NCBI GenBank assembly: GCA_012033205.1
Contig: JAAUSO010000046.1
Location: 1 to 41,775 of the forward strand
Direction of reading: 5' to 3'
From: Richelia sp. SL_2_1
GTDB lineage: Bacteria; Cyanobacteriota; Cyanobacteriia; Cyanobacteriales; Nostocaceae
DNA length: 41,775 nt
Both the position numbers and the translations under genes were made by a program. Shown piece by piece: positions 25,042 to 34,011 of this stretch. The notes beneath the pieces were generated by a model. That model was not told the DNA's origin, made no database searches, and saw only the letters and a list, made by a program, of their open reading frames with translations. How positions within the stretch are numbered: the stretch's first letter is position 1; each line of letters starts with the position of its first letter.

Positions 25042-26253
25042 CTATTTTGAACTAAAAACTACAGGCTGAGAGTGATAATTAATACCTGCTTGCTCAAATC
25101 TATGTAAAGCTTCGCCTAATCGTTGAGTATCCGCAATTAAACTGATACGAACGTAATTTTCACCACCAATACCAAAGGCATTACCAGGAGTCACCACTAC
25201 ACCTGTTTGCTGTAATAACAGTAAAGCAAAATCGGTGGAATTCATACCTTCAGGAGATGGAACCCATAAATACATTGTAGCTTTCGTTTTGGGAATATTC
25301 CAACCTAAATCGGTCAAACCTTGGATCATGTTGTCGCGACGGCTAGAATAGCGTTGTTGGACTTGCTGCAAATAACTATCTGGCAATTGTAAAGCAGTTT
25401 GAGCCGCTACTTGTAATGCGGAAAAAATCCCATAATCTAAGTTTGTTTTCAGCGTTCGTAAACCTTGGATGACGTGACGGTTGCCGACTACAAAACCCAC
25501 GCGCCAACCTGCCATATTATAAGTTTTAGACATGGTATGAAATTCTACACCAATATCTTTTGCGCCGGGAATTTCTAACAAACTTGTGGGTTGATAGCCA
25601 TCAAATGCTAACTCCGCATAACACAAATCGTGTACCAGCAGAATTTGGTATTTTTGAGCAAAAGCAACTATTTCTTCAAAAAATTCGCGGGGTGCAGTAG
25701 CGGCAGTGGGATTATTAGGATAATTAAAATAAAGTATCTTTGCTCGTTCTGCAACAGTATCAGGTATTGCACTTAAGTCAATTAACCAGTCATTTTCTGG
25801 TTTTAATATCAAATTGTAGATTTCACCACCAGCAATTAAAGGACCACGAAAATGAACGGGATAGGATGGAGAAGGAACCAAAACCACATCACCAGGATTA
25901 ACATAAGCTAAGGCTAAATGTCCTAACCCTTCCTTGGAGCCAAGTAGTGGTAGAGCTTCGCTATCGGGGTCTAAATTTACTCCATAGCGACGGTGATACC
26001 AACTAGTAATAGCTTTGCGGAAATTAGCTGTTCCTTCAAAAGGAGGATAACCGTGATTTTGGGGATTCTTTAAAGCTTCAATCGCAGCATCAATTACAGC
26101 TTGTGGTGTTGCTCCATCGGGGTTTCCCATGCCCAAATCGATCAAATCCAAACCTTGCTCGCGGGCTTTGGTTTTCAATTCATCCAAGCGAGCAAATGGA
26201 TAAGCGGGTAGCTTTTGTATACGTTGGGCTGGGATTATCCAGTCTAAATTCAT
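25042..26253 (-). CDS. PLP-dependent aminotransferase class I (aspartate/LL-DAP type)
   Basis: A 403-residue fold-type I aminotransferase of normal length. Motifs seen are IDLGMGNPDGATP, GYPPFEGTANFRKAI, the cofactor-binding NYPNNPTAA, HDLCYAEL and the Schiff-base lysine Lys243 in TMSKTYNMAGWRVGF. The C-terminus has YVRISLIAD, with the substrate-carboxylate arginine. Close relatives are annotated as aspartate aminotransferase, alanine aminotransferase (AlaC-like) or LL-diaminopimelate aminotransferase. The substrate cannot be settled from sequence. It is probably cytosolic amino-acid metabolism. Confidence 0.9.
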   Translation of the reverse strand: MNLDWIIPAQRIQKLPAYPFARLDELKTKAREQGLDLIDLGMGNPDGATPQAVIDAAIEALKNPQNHGYPPFEGTANFRKAITSWYHRRYGVNLDPDSEALPLLGSKEGLGHLALAYVNPGDVVLVPSPSYPVHFRGPLIAGGEIYNLILKPENDWLIDLSAIPDTVAERAKILYFNYPNNPTAATAPREFFEEIVAFAQKYQILLVHDLCYAELAFDGYQPTSLLEIPGAKDIGVEFHTMSKTYNMAGWRVGFVVGNRHVIQGLRTLKTNLDYGIFSALQVAAQTALQLPDSYLQQVQQRYSSRRDNMIQGLTDLGWNIPKTKATMYLWVPSPEGMNSTDFALLLLQQTGVVVTPGNAFGIGGENYVRISLIADTQRLGEALHRFEQAGINYHSQPVVFSSK

Positions 26254-26406
26254 TTTCCGATTTCACTATTAATAGTTATATTTACTGAAGTCACCACATT
26301 TATCTGGCGCTTTATTACCCCGACGACACAATCAAAACCCACCGTCGCGGGTTTAAAATCGGCTGCATTGAGAAGAGTAAATTTTATCGTTCACCAGATA
26401 ATTATT

Positions 26407-27594
26407 TTACGCTTTCTTATCACTTTTACAACCAGAAAACTTTTTACCTTGATTTACCCCATTCGTTAAGTTCGATGACAAACCACTTGTTTCTCCTGGT
26501 GCTGTAGTGGAAACCATTGCTGCCATTAATTGTTCGAGAGCAACTTTAAACGGCAATCTGTGAATATCCGAATCCGGTTGTAAAGCAAATTCGGCTGCAC
26601 TTTGCAACTTTTTTAGAGTTATATTACCCAAGCCCAAATCATCGAGCTTTTGGGGTAATCCGATTTCCCCATAGAATTTCAATAATTGCCCTCTTGCAGC
26701 CGCAGCTAATTGATTTCCTTGAAGCATTTCTTCCAAACGCAACTGCACCAAAATACCGTAAGCAACTTTTTCACCATGAATGCTACCACGTCCACAAACA
26801 TGAGTTAAACCATTATGGACTGCATGAGCTGCAACAGTACGACATTGTGCGCCGCCGATGCCACCGATGACTCCAGCCAGTAAAACTGTTGCGTCTACAA
26901 CTTCTCGCCAAACTTCGCTTCCAGGGGATTGCAAAGCAGTCAGCGATTTTTGTAATAAAATATCACGTAAAACTCTAGCTTGTTGAACCGCTGCAATAAT
27001 CAGAGTTTGTTCCGAATCTCCGCTACTTACCGATGCTTCATACCATTTGGCTATCGCGTCACCAATTCCCGCTACCAAAGTATTTTGCGGTGCAGTTTGA
27101 ATCAAATTGTAATCTAGTATTAATAAATCGGGACATTTATCCAAAGCCACGTCATATAAAAACGCTCCTTGCTCAGAATATACGTTAGAAAGTGCAGTCC
27201 AAGCCGCACAAGTAGCCGCACTAGTCGGGATTGTCACCACTGGTATTTGCAACTGATGTGCTACGAGTTTGGCAGTATCCAAGGCTTTACCACCACCGAC
27301 ACCGATAATTACATCAGCTTGATGCTCTTGGGCTTTACTTCTTAAAACCGCCAAACTGCTTTCACTGCAATCAGGAGTATAACAAGCTTTCTCAACATTT
27401 AATTCCTGAGATTCCCACAATTGCAGATAATTTTGAAAAATACTCAAAGTGCGATCGCCACCTATTACTAAGGGACGATTTCCCAAACCAGATATATCAT
27501 CTACTGCTTGATCGAGGATTTGGCTACCACGAATTACCTTAGTTGGGGCTACTGCGAGAGTTAATGACAAAGTTTTTTTTGATTGATTAAGCAT
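26407..27594 (-). CDS. Iron-containing alcohol dehydrogenase, glycerol-dehydrogenase-like
   Basis: A 395-residue group III metal-dependent dehydrogenase. The NAD-binding GVGGGKALDTAK is at 98-109, followed by PTSAATCAAWTALSNVY. Metal ligands are expected at Asp in AGIGDAIAKWYEA and at the histidines in VAHAVHNGLTH and GSIHGEKVAYG, all present. The fold and length match GldA-like proteins. The cyanobacterial members have no well-proved substrate. The C-terminal 25 residues, rich in Ser/Gly/Lys (GETSGLSSNLTNGVNQGKKF), look like a lineage-specific tail. Confidence 0.87.
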   Translation of the reverse strand: MLNQSKKTLSLTLAVAPTKVIRGSQILDQAVDDISGLGNRPLVIGGDRTLSIFQNYLQLWESQELNVEKACYTPDCSESSLAVLRSKAQEHQADVIIGVGGGKALDTAKLVAHQLQIPVVTIPTSAATCAAWTALSNVYSEQGAFLYDVALDKCPDLLILDYNLIQTAPQNTLVAGIGDAIAKWYEASVSSGDSEQTLIIAAVQQARVLRDILLQKSLTALQSPGSEVWREVVDATVLLAGVIGGIGGAQCRTVAAHAVHNGLTHVCGRGSIHGEKVAYGILVQLRLEEMLQGNQLAAAARGQLLKFYGEIGLPQKLDDLGLGNITLKKLQSAAEFALQPDSDIHRLPFKVALEQLMAAMVSTTAPGETSGLSSNLTNGVNQGKKFSGCKSDKKA

Positions 27595-28164
27595 ATAACT
27601 AATTAATTAAATTAACATTTAATATAATATTCTGTTTGATTCCGTAGCTTGCAGACTGTAGCCGAAGCAATCCGAAGCATTTCTCGTTCCCAGGCTGAAA
27701 AACTTCATAAAAACGCCAACCCTTGCCTCTATACTACATTTTCAATTTCATACCACGATTCAGCAACGCCGAATTATTCTAACTGGTGTATTCCGGTGAA
27801 TTAACTCATAAATAACTCACCGGATTAATATTCTACCGAAAATAATCACAATTGTAGCGACAAGTACAAATGATCATTTTATGTACTATTATTCACACTA
27901 CTGCGTATCCGTGATTACATTGTAAGCCCCAAAAGCCTCTGTATATATCAAAGATCAACAATTAATTCATAAAATACCAAAGATTGATCCATTACCATAG
28001 AGATATCAATTCCACAAGTAATAGCACTTACATCATGGTAGTTGTGTAAACACTTTTAAAGAAAAGAATAATTCGGTTGAATTTCAACGATAGAACTATA
28101 AATCAGTTATCAGTTATCACGGTTAACTAATAATCGATGACTCTTGAATAATTTAGGGAATAAC
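27595..28164. other. 570-base gene-free region
   Basis: Divergent region between the Fe-ADH gene and the PG-binding gene. A hairpin CCGGTGA/TCACCGG lies at about 27794-27820. GTTATCAGTTATCACGG repeats lie near 28104. No credible ORF. Confidence 0.5.
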
Positions 28165-28515
28165 ATGGAACCATTAGATCATAAATTTCAACAACCAGAA
28201 AAAGATGGTGAGTTTAAAGCTTCCCAGCAGAGAACTTTTTCTATAGAAGAACAGACTCTAAATGGCGATCGCGCACAAAAAATCAATACAAACGAACCAG
28301 CACAGATGCCAGAATTAAGAAAAGGTAGCCGTGGTGAAATGGTAATGAAAGCACAGCGTATCTTAAAAAGAAGTTCTGACTATGTTGGATATGTAGACGG
28401 TGATTTCGGTCCTTTTATGGAAGCAGCAGTACAAAGCTTCCAGCGTCGCAGTAAAGTACAAATCACTGGAATAATTGATAATGATACTTGGAATGCTCTA
28501 AATCAAGTTCATTAA
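28165..28515 (+). CDS. Small peptidoglycan-binding domain protein
   Basis: A 116-residue protein whose C-terminal half (about 55-115) is a PG_binding_1 domain: LRKGSRGEMVMKAQRIL, VDGDFGPFMEAAVQSFQRR, and ITGIIDNDTWNAL. The N-terminal half is polar and shows no signal peptide, so its route to the wall is not obvious. The ATG at 28165 is chosen over a TTG at 28144 because AGGGA sits at 28155-28159. STRR heptamers begin directly after the stop. Confidence 0.8.
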   Translation: MEPLDHKFQQPEKDGEFKASQQRTFSIEEQTLNGDRAQKINTNEPAQMPELRKGSRGEMVMKAQRILKRSSDYVGYVDGDFGPFMEAAVQSFQRRSKVQITGIIDNDTWNALNQVH

Positions 28516-28656
28516 AAAATTGGTAATGGGTAATTGGTAATGGGTAATTGGTAATGGGTAATGGGTAATGGGGTAATAATTAATAAGTAATAACTAATAA
28601 CTTCTTACTCCTAACTCCTAGCTCCGGTACAGACGTAGCATTGCTACGTCTCTACA
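28516..28656. repeat. STRR array TTGGTAA/TGGGTAA plus palindrome
   Basis: Heptamers ATTGGTA and ATGGGTA run from about 28520 to 28578, followed by CTCCTAA units and the AGACGTAGCA palindrome (28631-28651). This region separates convergent genes. Confidence 0.75.
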
Positions 28657-28703
28657 ACTCCTAACTCTCAATCCAAAATCTAAAATCTAAAATCCCAAAT
28701 TAT

Positions 28704-29225
28704 TTAACCGTCGGAGGTTGGTAACTGAGCAAAATTATCTTTGTAAATATCAATTTGCATTTCGTTGTCGTCACGAGTCGAAAGGGAGCGCTTGATTTGT
28801 CCTAAATACAGTGGTACGGAAATTCCTGGTTCCGGATGTATTATAGTGCGAGCGCGGACTGTTAACTCATTTTCTTGTCTGGTACCCAATCTACCATAAG
28901 AAAATAAATCGCTGGCAGCTTGACGTAAAGTTGCATCTAATTCTAAAGGAGTAATTTGGGGTGAGGTAGCAATTACAGCTTGCGATGAACCGTTATCAAA
29001 AACTAATTTATAGCGAATTGCACCCGGAATCACTGTTCGGGTTAAAGGTGTGAGGGAAAGAGGAAAAAAGCCTCCCGTTAATACTAATAAAAATCCCGTA
29101 GCACCTGCTAATCGGAATCGGATACCCCATTTAAAAATAAAACCCACGAGTGTAATTAAAGCAAATATCAATGTGGCAATACCTGACCATTGAGTGTACC
29201 GTGCAAAATCATCTGTTGAGAACAT
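28704..29225 (-). CDS. ycf51: Ycf51 family protein (DUF2518-like)
   Basis: A 173-residue protein from ATG 29225. An upstream in-frame ATG at 29261 would add 12 residues unlike the family start. MFSTDDFARYTQWSGIATLIFALITLVGFIFKWGIRFRLAG and the following LLVLTGGFFPLSLTPL give two N-terminal membrane helices (about 12-32 and 40-60) and then a soluble domain. This pattern matches Ycf51, conserved in cyanobacteria and some plastids; its function is not known to me. Confidence 0.78.
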   Translation of the reverse strand: MFSTDDFARYTQWSGIATLIFALITLVGFIFKWGIRFRLAGATGFLLVLTGGFFPLSLTPLTRTVIPGAIRYKLVFDNGSSQAVIATSPQITPLELDATLRQAASDLFSYGRLGTRQENELTVRARTIIHPEPGISVPLYLGQIKRSLSTRDDNEMQIDIYKDNFAQLPTSDG

Positions 29226-29440
29226 AATGGTTAAGTGCCTATTCGTTGATTTTTTTATCAATAATACAGCATCGTAAAGGTTAAAGGTTGAAGGTTAAAG
29301 GTTAAAGGTCTATCGTTTGTTTCTTCCTTATTGCTACTCGGTTTACAACCGTAGAGGGAAGGGAATGCAGCCTAAGTGTACTAAACTCAACCCAGAAGTA
29401 CTATGTGATTAATTTTAGGTTGTAATCAAGAGGATTATTT

Positions 29441-30256
29441 ATGAAAGGGATAAGCGGAAAAAACGTTTTAGTCACGGGTGCAACTTCGGGAATAGGTCAA
29501 TCAATCGCTGTCAGATTTGCGGCTGAAGGTGCGAATGTGGCAATTAATTATCGAAAAAGCCCTGAAGATGCCGAACATACCGAAAAATTGATTTACGAAG
29601 CTTGTACTCAAGCACGTTGTGGTTGTGGAGGTAGAGAAATATTGGTACAGGCTGATGTATCAAAAGAAGATGATATTTTAGAAATGTTTGCCGAAATTAA
29701 AAAAGAATTCGGTGGTTTAGATATTTTAATTAATAATGCGGGAATTCAAATACCTGGTGCAGCCCACGAAATTGAATTTAAAGAATTTGAAAAAGTAATC
29801 GATGTTAATTTAAAGGGTGCTTATTTATGCGCTCGTGAAGCAATTAAATTGTTTCTTAATCAAGATAGTGGCGGAATAATTATCAATGTTTCTAGTGTTC
29901 ATCAAATTATACCTAGACCTGAATATATTAGTTATTCAATTAGTAAAGGTGGGATGCGAAATCTCACAACTACCCTAGCTTTAGAATACGCTAGAAGAGG
30001 GATTCGCGTAAATGCGATCGCTCCTGGTGCAACTGTCACCCCTATCAATGATGCTTGGACAGATGATGCAGAGAAGAAAGCTAATGTGGAAAGTCATATA
30101 CCCATGGGTAGAGTAGGGACTTCCGATGAAATGGCTGCTGCAACTGCTTTTTTATGTTCTGATGAAGCTGCTTATATTACCGGACAAACTTTATATATTG
30201 ACGGTGGATTAACTCTTTATGCTGATTTTATCAAACCTTGGTCGGGACAGGGTTGA
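29441..30256 (+). CDS. Short-chain dehydrogenase, glucose 1-dehydrogenase-like
   Basis: A 271-residue classical SDR with Rossmann TGATSGIG near residue 13, NNAG, Ser in INVSS, and YSISK (Tyr, Lys), ending with ITGQTLYIDGGLTLYADF. Length and the GMRNLTTTLALEYARRGIRVNAIAPGA block match enzymes annotated as glucose 1-dehydrogenase in cyanobacteria. An unusual insert, CTQARCGCGGRE, before the beta-3 region carries three cysteines. The reading frame is intact, unlike the SDR at 5280-6085. Confidence 0.88.
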   Translation: MKGISGKNVLVTGATSGIGQSIAVRFAAEGANVAINYRKSPEDAEHTEKLIYEACTQARCGCGGREILVQADVSKEDDILEMFAEIKKEFGGLDILINNAGIQIPGAAHEIEFKEFEKVIDVNLKGAYLCAREAIKLFLNQDSGGIIINVSSVHQIIPRPEYISYSISKGGMRNLTTTLALEYARRGIRVNAIAPGATVTPINDAWTDDAEKKANVESHIPMGRVGTSDEMAAATAFLCSDEAAYITGQTLYIDGGLTLYADFIKPWSGQG

Positions 30257-30293
30257 GGAGTTATGAGTTTTGAGTTAGGAGTTAGTTTTGTAG

Positions 30294-30314
30294 AGACGTA
30301 GCAATGCTACGTCT
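30294..30314. repeat. AGACGTAGCA palindrome in STRR context
   Basis: AGACGTAGCA-A-TGCTACGTCT, flanked on both sides by GAGTTTTGAGTTA heptamer repeats, from about 30256 to 30348. Confidence 0.7.
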
Positions 30315-30343
30315 GTACGGGAGTTATGAGTTTTGAGTTTTGA

Positions 30344-30478
30344 GTTAAAAATTCTCCTCCCAATCATATTCTCAATGATATTTTTGTGGCAATGGCAAAT
30401 ATGTGTGGTATTGCCGCTCATTTTGTCGGTACAATTACAACTCTGGCATTATTCAATTGGCTTCATCCGGAATTGTAA
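30344..30478 (+). pseudogene. Short 3' remnant of an unidentified membrane protein gene
   Basis: An open frame of 45 codons between a TGA inside the STRR block (30341-30343) and TAA at 30476. The only ATG is at 30392, giving a 28-residue hydrophobic peptide (AAHFVGTITTLALFNWLHPEL at the end). The frame opens exactly where the repeat block ends, which suggests the C-terminus of a gene whose front was lost to repeat-mediated rearrangement. I do not recognise the family. It could equally be chance. Confidence 0.3.
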
Positions 30479-30481
30479 TGT

Positions 30482-32191
30482 ATGGTTCGTAAAAAATCAA
30501 TTTGGCTGAATATAGTGCTAAGCAGTGTTATTAGCTGTGGTTTACCTGTTGTAACTTCAAATCGAGCTATTAGTGCCGAAAGGTTAAAGCTTTCTTTTGG
30601 GATACTAGAGAGATCGATTTCAGTTGATTCTCTAGAAATTTATGCTAAAACTGGTCAAGTAAACGATGAATTAGCAGTATATTTTAAGTACGTTCCTGAA
30701 GCTAGTCAGGAAGAATTAAGAGAAGTATTACTTGCTCCTATTCCTTTAAAAGCTGTTGAAGTTTCTCAATTTCTCTATTCACCAATTGGTGAGAAACTAT
30801 TAGAAAATATTTCGCAAGTTTTTCAAAAAGAATTTCGCGATCGCAATCAAGCGACTAGAAATAAGTTGCGTCGCAGCAGTGGATTTTATGCAACTCGTTC
30901 TGCATTGATTTTAGCAGCAATAGAACCAAATAATTTTACGATTATAAATATATTACGTAAATTTCCTTCTCAAACTATTTCCATCGATTTATTTCGCAGT
31001 TTGGAAATTGGATTAAGAGCCAGAAATATCGTCAATCGGACTCAAAAAGCAGTTGCATTAATCAACGAACAATCTTTAAAAGAGACTGGTAGAGAAACTA
31101 TATCAAATAATATTATTTCTAATGCATTGCGTCCAGGACGTTTGATTTACACAAAACAAAGTTTTACCCTTACCGATGTATCGCGGATTCGTTCTTTTCC
31201 ATTAGATATTTATTTACCGCAAAATTTACCGCAAACAACTAAACCGCTGCCGGTAATTGTAATTTCTCACGGATTGGGTTCCGACCGCAGCAGTTTTGCT
31301 TATTTAGCGGAGTATCTCGCTTCCCATGGCTTTGTAGTTGCTGTACCCGAACATCCCGGTAGTAATTCTCAACAGTTAGAAGCATTATTAGGAGGAATTG
31401 CCAACGAGGTTACAGACCCTAGAGAATTTATTGACCGACCTTTAGATGTAAAATATATTTTAGATTATCTCGAAGGTCTATCCGATTCCAATCCCGCATA
31501 TAAGGGACGTTTCAATATGGAACAAGTAGGTGTAATTGGACAATCTTTTGGGGGTTATACGGCTTTAGCGTTAGCAGGTGCGGAGATAAATTTTGCACAG
31601 CTACGAGAGAATTGTCCGGTGAATCAAGACACTTTGAATGTTTCATTATTATTGCAATGTTTAGCTTTAAATTTACCAGAATTCGACTATAATTTATCTG
31701 ATTCAAGAGTCAAAGCAGCAGTTGCAATTAATCCAGTTGGTAGTAGCGTTTACGGTCAAGAAGGTTTAAGTAAAATCAATATTCCCCTGATGATTGTGGC
31801 AGGTACTGCTGATACTATAGCTCCTGCATATCCAGAACAGATTATACCTTTTACTTGGTTAACAAACGCAAATAAATATTTAGTTTTAATGAACGGCGGT
31901 ACTCATTTTTCAACTATTGCAGAATCACCCAACTCAACTATTCCTGTACCATCCCAAGTTGTCGGTGTTTCTCCTAATTTAGCCCGCGATTATACAAGTT
32001 ATTTAGCTGTTGCTATGTTCCAAAGTTATGTGGCAAATAATTCAAGTTATCTTCGCTATTTAAATGCAGATTATATCAATTCTGTTGGTCAAGGGCAATT
32101 ATTTTTAAGGGTAGTTAAAGAACTTACAAATGAACAATTAAGTTCGATAAATAAGGATGATAAAAAATTGAATGTAGCGACTTATCCATAA
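30482..32191 (+). CDS. Secreted alpha/beta hydrolase, DUF1400 family
   Basis: A 569-residue protein. The N-terminal signal peptide (about 1-30) is followed by the DUF1400 region (ERLKLSFGILERSISVDSLEIYAKTGQV...), which occurs in many cyanobacterial hydrolases. From about 235 a dienelactone-hydrolase or acetylhydrolase-like fold begins with PVIVISHGLGSDRSSFAYLAEYLASHGF. The catalytic triad appears complete: Ser355 in GQSFGG, Asp444 in GTADTIAP and His475 in GGTHFS. It is probably exported to the periplasm; the natural substrate is unknown. Confidence 0.88.
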   Translation: MVRKKSIWLNIVLSSVISCGLPVVTSNRAISAERLKLSFGILERSISVDSLEIYAKTGQVNDELAVYFKYVPEASQEELREVLLAPIPLKAVEVSQFLYSPIGEKLLENISQVFQKEFRDRNQATRNKLRRSSGFYATRSALILAAIEPNNFTIINILRKFPSQTISIDLFRSLEIGLRARNIVNRTQKAVALINEQSLKETGRETISNNIISNALRPGRLIYTKQSFTLTDVSRIRSFPLDIYLPQNLPQTTKPLPVIVISHGLGSDRSSFAYLAEYLASHGFVVAVPEHPGSNSQQLEALLGGIANEVTDPREFIDRPLDVKYILDYLEGLSDSNPAYKGRFNMEQVGVIGQSFGGYTALALAGAEINFAQLRENCPVNQDTLNVSLLLQCLALNLPEFDYNLSDSRVKAAVAINPVGSSVYGQEGLSKINIPLMIVAGTADTIAPAYPEQIIPFTWLTNANKYLVLMNGGTHFSTIAESPNSTIPVPSQVVGVSPNLARDYTSYLAVAMFQSYVANNSSYLRYLNADYINSVGQGQLFLRVVKELTNEQLSSINKDDKKLNVATYP

Positions 32192-32282
32192 ATAAAATAA
32201 ATAAATAAATAAATAAAAATATATTGGCATGAAATTTTAACGCAGAGGAATACAAAAGTAAGCGCAAAGTAACGCGGAGTTG
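32192..32282. repeat. AAAT microsatellite and CTCTGCG-type repeat
   Basis: A tetranucleotide run (AAAT units, 32190-32218) is followed by AACGCAGAGGAATACAAAAG and AACGCGGAG, an inverted relative of the CTCTGCG leader repeat. In the minus orientation it lies after the end of the Yip1-like gene. Confidence 0.55.
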
Positions 32283-32299
32283 TTAGATTTACCAATGAT

Positions 32300-32881
32300 T
32301 TAATTCATGAATTGCACGATTTTCTGTTGTAAAACTTGAATAAAACCCACCGCAGTTTGAATTAATGACCAGGCTATTATACAAATAAAACCTGCTTTAC
32401 GAGTGGTAATATCTAAAGCTTGAGTAACTGCTACAATTACTGCCAAAAGACTCCATAATCCTAAGATTAATTCTATTGGTCTTCCTAATAATGGAATTAA
32501 TGTGAGAAAATTTAATAATTGGGGTGCATAAGCAAAGCCAATTGGACTTAATAAGTTCTTGAATTTAGGACTTATTGATTTGATGAATTGTCCTATTTTC
32601 CAAATAGTTAAAGTCCAAAAATAATATCCAATAATTATTGAAAGAGCATCAATCAAAAGTGCTAATAATAATAAATAAATTGCGGCTTGATTAATTAATA
32701 AAATAAAAAGACTGCCTAAAGCATGAGAAATACCAGCTAAAATCACAATAGTCAAAGCTACTTGATTGTTTAAAGGTATATTGCAAGCATTATCGTAAAG
32801 TTCTGGTTTTAGAAGTAAAGCGTTTTTAATTGTATAAAAGAATTGCTGCTGGAAGTTATTTTTAGTTGCATTCATAATCAT
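32300..32881 (-). CDS. Yip1-like integral membrane protein
   Basis: A 193-residue protein with about five hydrophobic helices (VALTIVILAGISHALGSLFILL; IYLLLLALLIDALSIIIGYYFW; APQLLNFLTLIPLLG; LILGLWSLLAVIVAVTQAL; ICIIAWSLIQTAVGFI). The SPIGFAYAPQLL and ILGLWSLLAVIVAVTQALD blocks resemble Yip1-domain proteins of cyanobacteria. Plasma or thylakoid membrane location is likely; the role is unknown. It is divergent from the hydrolase-like gene at 32951, with a 69-base spacer. Confidence 0.65.
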   Translation of the reverse strand: MIMNATKNNFQQQFFYTIKNALLLKPELYDNACNIPLNNQVALTIVILAGISHALGSLFILLINQAAIYLLLLALLIDALSIIIGYYFWTLTIWKIGQFIKSISPKFKNLLSPIGFAYAPQLLNFLTLIPLLGRPIELILGLWSLLAVIVAVTQALDITTRKAGFICIIAWSLIQTAVGFIQVLQQKIVQFMN

Positions 32882-32950
32882 CGCGCTGAGGTTGCTAAAA
32901 ATTTGAATATAATCGAGTATTGTTGAATATGCAATATTTAATTATCAAAA

Positions 32951-33946
32951 ATGTTAAGGCTGATTGCACGAATTTTACGATGGCTACGAGGAGAAACTTT
33001 AAAATTACTGGTTTTCGCAGGTATATTATTAATTATCTGGGGAATTATTGCTCCTGTGGGTACTTTAACATGGTGGTTAAGTAGTAGTACTCAAGCTTTG
33101 GGATTAGATAAAAATCCAACTCAAGACTTGATTAAAGATAATTTAAATCAGAAAAATATCGGGGACAAAAGTTGCTATGTTGTCTTTCTACCGGGTGTCG
33201 GAGATTTTTCCGCTAACGAATTAACTCCAGGGGAAGAAATATTTCTCAACCAGTTAGCAAAACTTCATCCTCAATGTGCAATTGTAGACGATGTATTCCC
33301 CTACTCAGTAGCAAATAAAAGTTTGGGGGGACAACGTTTTTTAGCTCCTTTATGGCGTTTTGCTTCTGAAGGAGAAGGATGGTTAAAAAATGCCGATGTG
33401 CTGATCAAAATTCGTAATTTATGGCGTTTTGCTATTTCTACTGATAGTCGCTACAGTTCGATTTATAACTTGGGAATTGCCAATGCGATCGCAGAACGAA
33501 TGAATGCTGTATCTCCTTTGAATCCTACATCGAAGCAACCGCTCAAAATTATTCTTATGGGTACAAGTGGAGGAGCGCAAGTATCTTTAGGTGCAATACA
33601 ATATCTAGATAACTGGTTAAATGCACGGTTAATAGTAGTTTCTATCGGTGGTAGTTTCGATGGTGAAACAGGTTTTAATCAAGTCGATAGGGTGTACCAT
33701 CTGCGGGGTAGTCGAGATTGGGTTGAAGATGTGACTAAAATTATATTTGCTGACCGTTGGTCTTTAATGATAAATTCTCCTTTTATTAAAGCAGTACGGC
33801 AAGGACGTTATCAAGTAGTGGAAACAGGTTCTCATACTCACGATGGTAAGAATGGTTATTTTAGTACGGAAACTGTAGATAATACTGAAAATACTTATGT
33901 AGGTTTGTTGTTAGATAAAGTTAATCAGTTGCCGATTTGGGAGTAG
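32951..33946 (+). CDS. Membrane-anchored alpha/beta-hydrolase-like protein
   Basis: A 331-residue conserved protein. A hydrophobic anchor spans about 18-42 (LLVFAGILLIIWGIIAPVGTL). The rest resembles an alpha/beta hydrolase core: VVFLPGVGDFS (oxyanion region), nucleophile Ser206 in MGTSGGAQ, and a C-terminal ETGSHTHDGKNGYF that may provide the histidine. A clean acidic residue cannot be assigned by eye, so activity is uncertain. It probably faces the periplasm or thylakoid lumen. Confidence 0.6.
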   Translation: MLRLIARILRWLRGETLKLLVFAGILLIIWGIIAPVGTLTWWLSSSTQALGLDKNPTQDLIKDNLNQKNIGDKSCYVVFLPGVGDFSANELTPGEEIFLNQLAKLHPQCAIVDDVFPYSVANKSLGGQRFLAPLWRFASEGEGWLKNADVLIKIRNLWRFAISTDSRYSSIYNLGIANAIAERMNAVSPLNPTSKQPLKIILMGTSGGAQVSLGAIQYLDNWLNARLIVVSIGGSFDGETGFNQVDRVYHLRGSRDWVEDVTKIIFADRWSLMINSPFIKAVRQGRYQVVETGSHTHDGKNGYFSTETVDNTENTYVGLLLDKVNQLPIWE

Positions 33947-33949
33947 AAA

Positions 33950-34011
33950 GTGGGCAGTTGACAGTTGACAGTGGACAATTACCCATTACCAATTACCCAT
34001 TACCAATTCCC
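33950..34011. repeat. STRR arrays GACAGTT and ACCCATT/ACCAATT
   Basis: CAGTTGA heptamers (33955-33975) are followed by TTACCCA/TTACCAA heptamers to about 34008. The array covers the stop codon of the permease gene on the minus strand. Confidence 0.75.
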
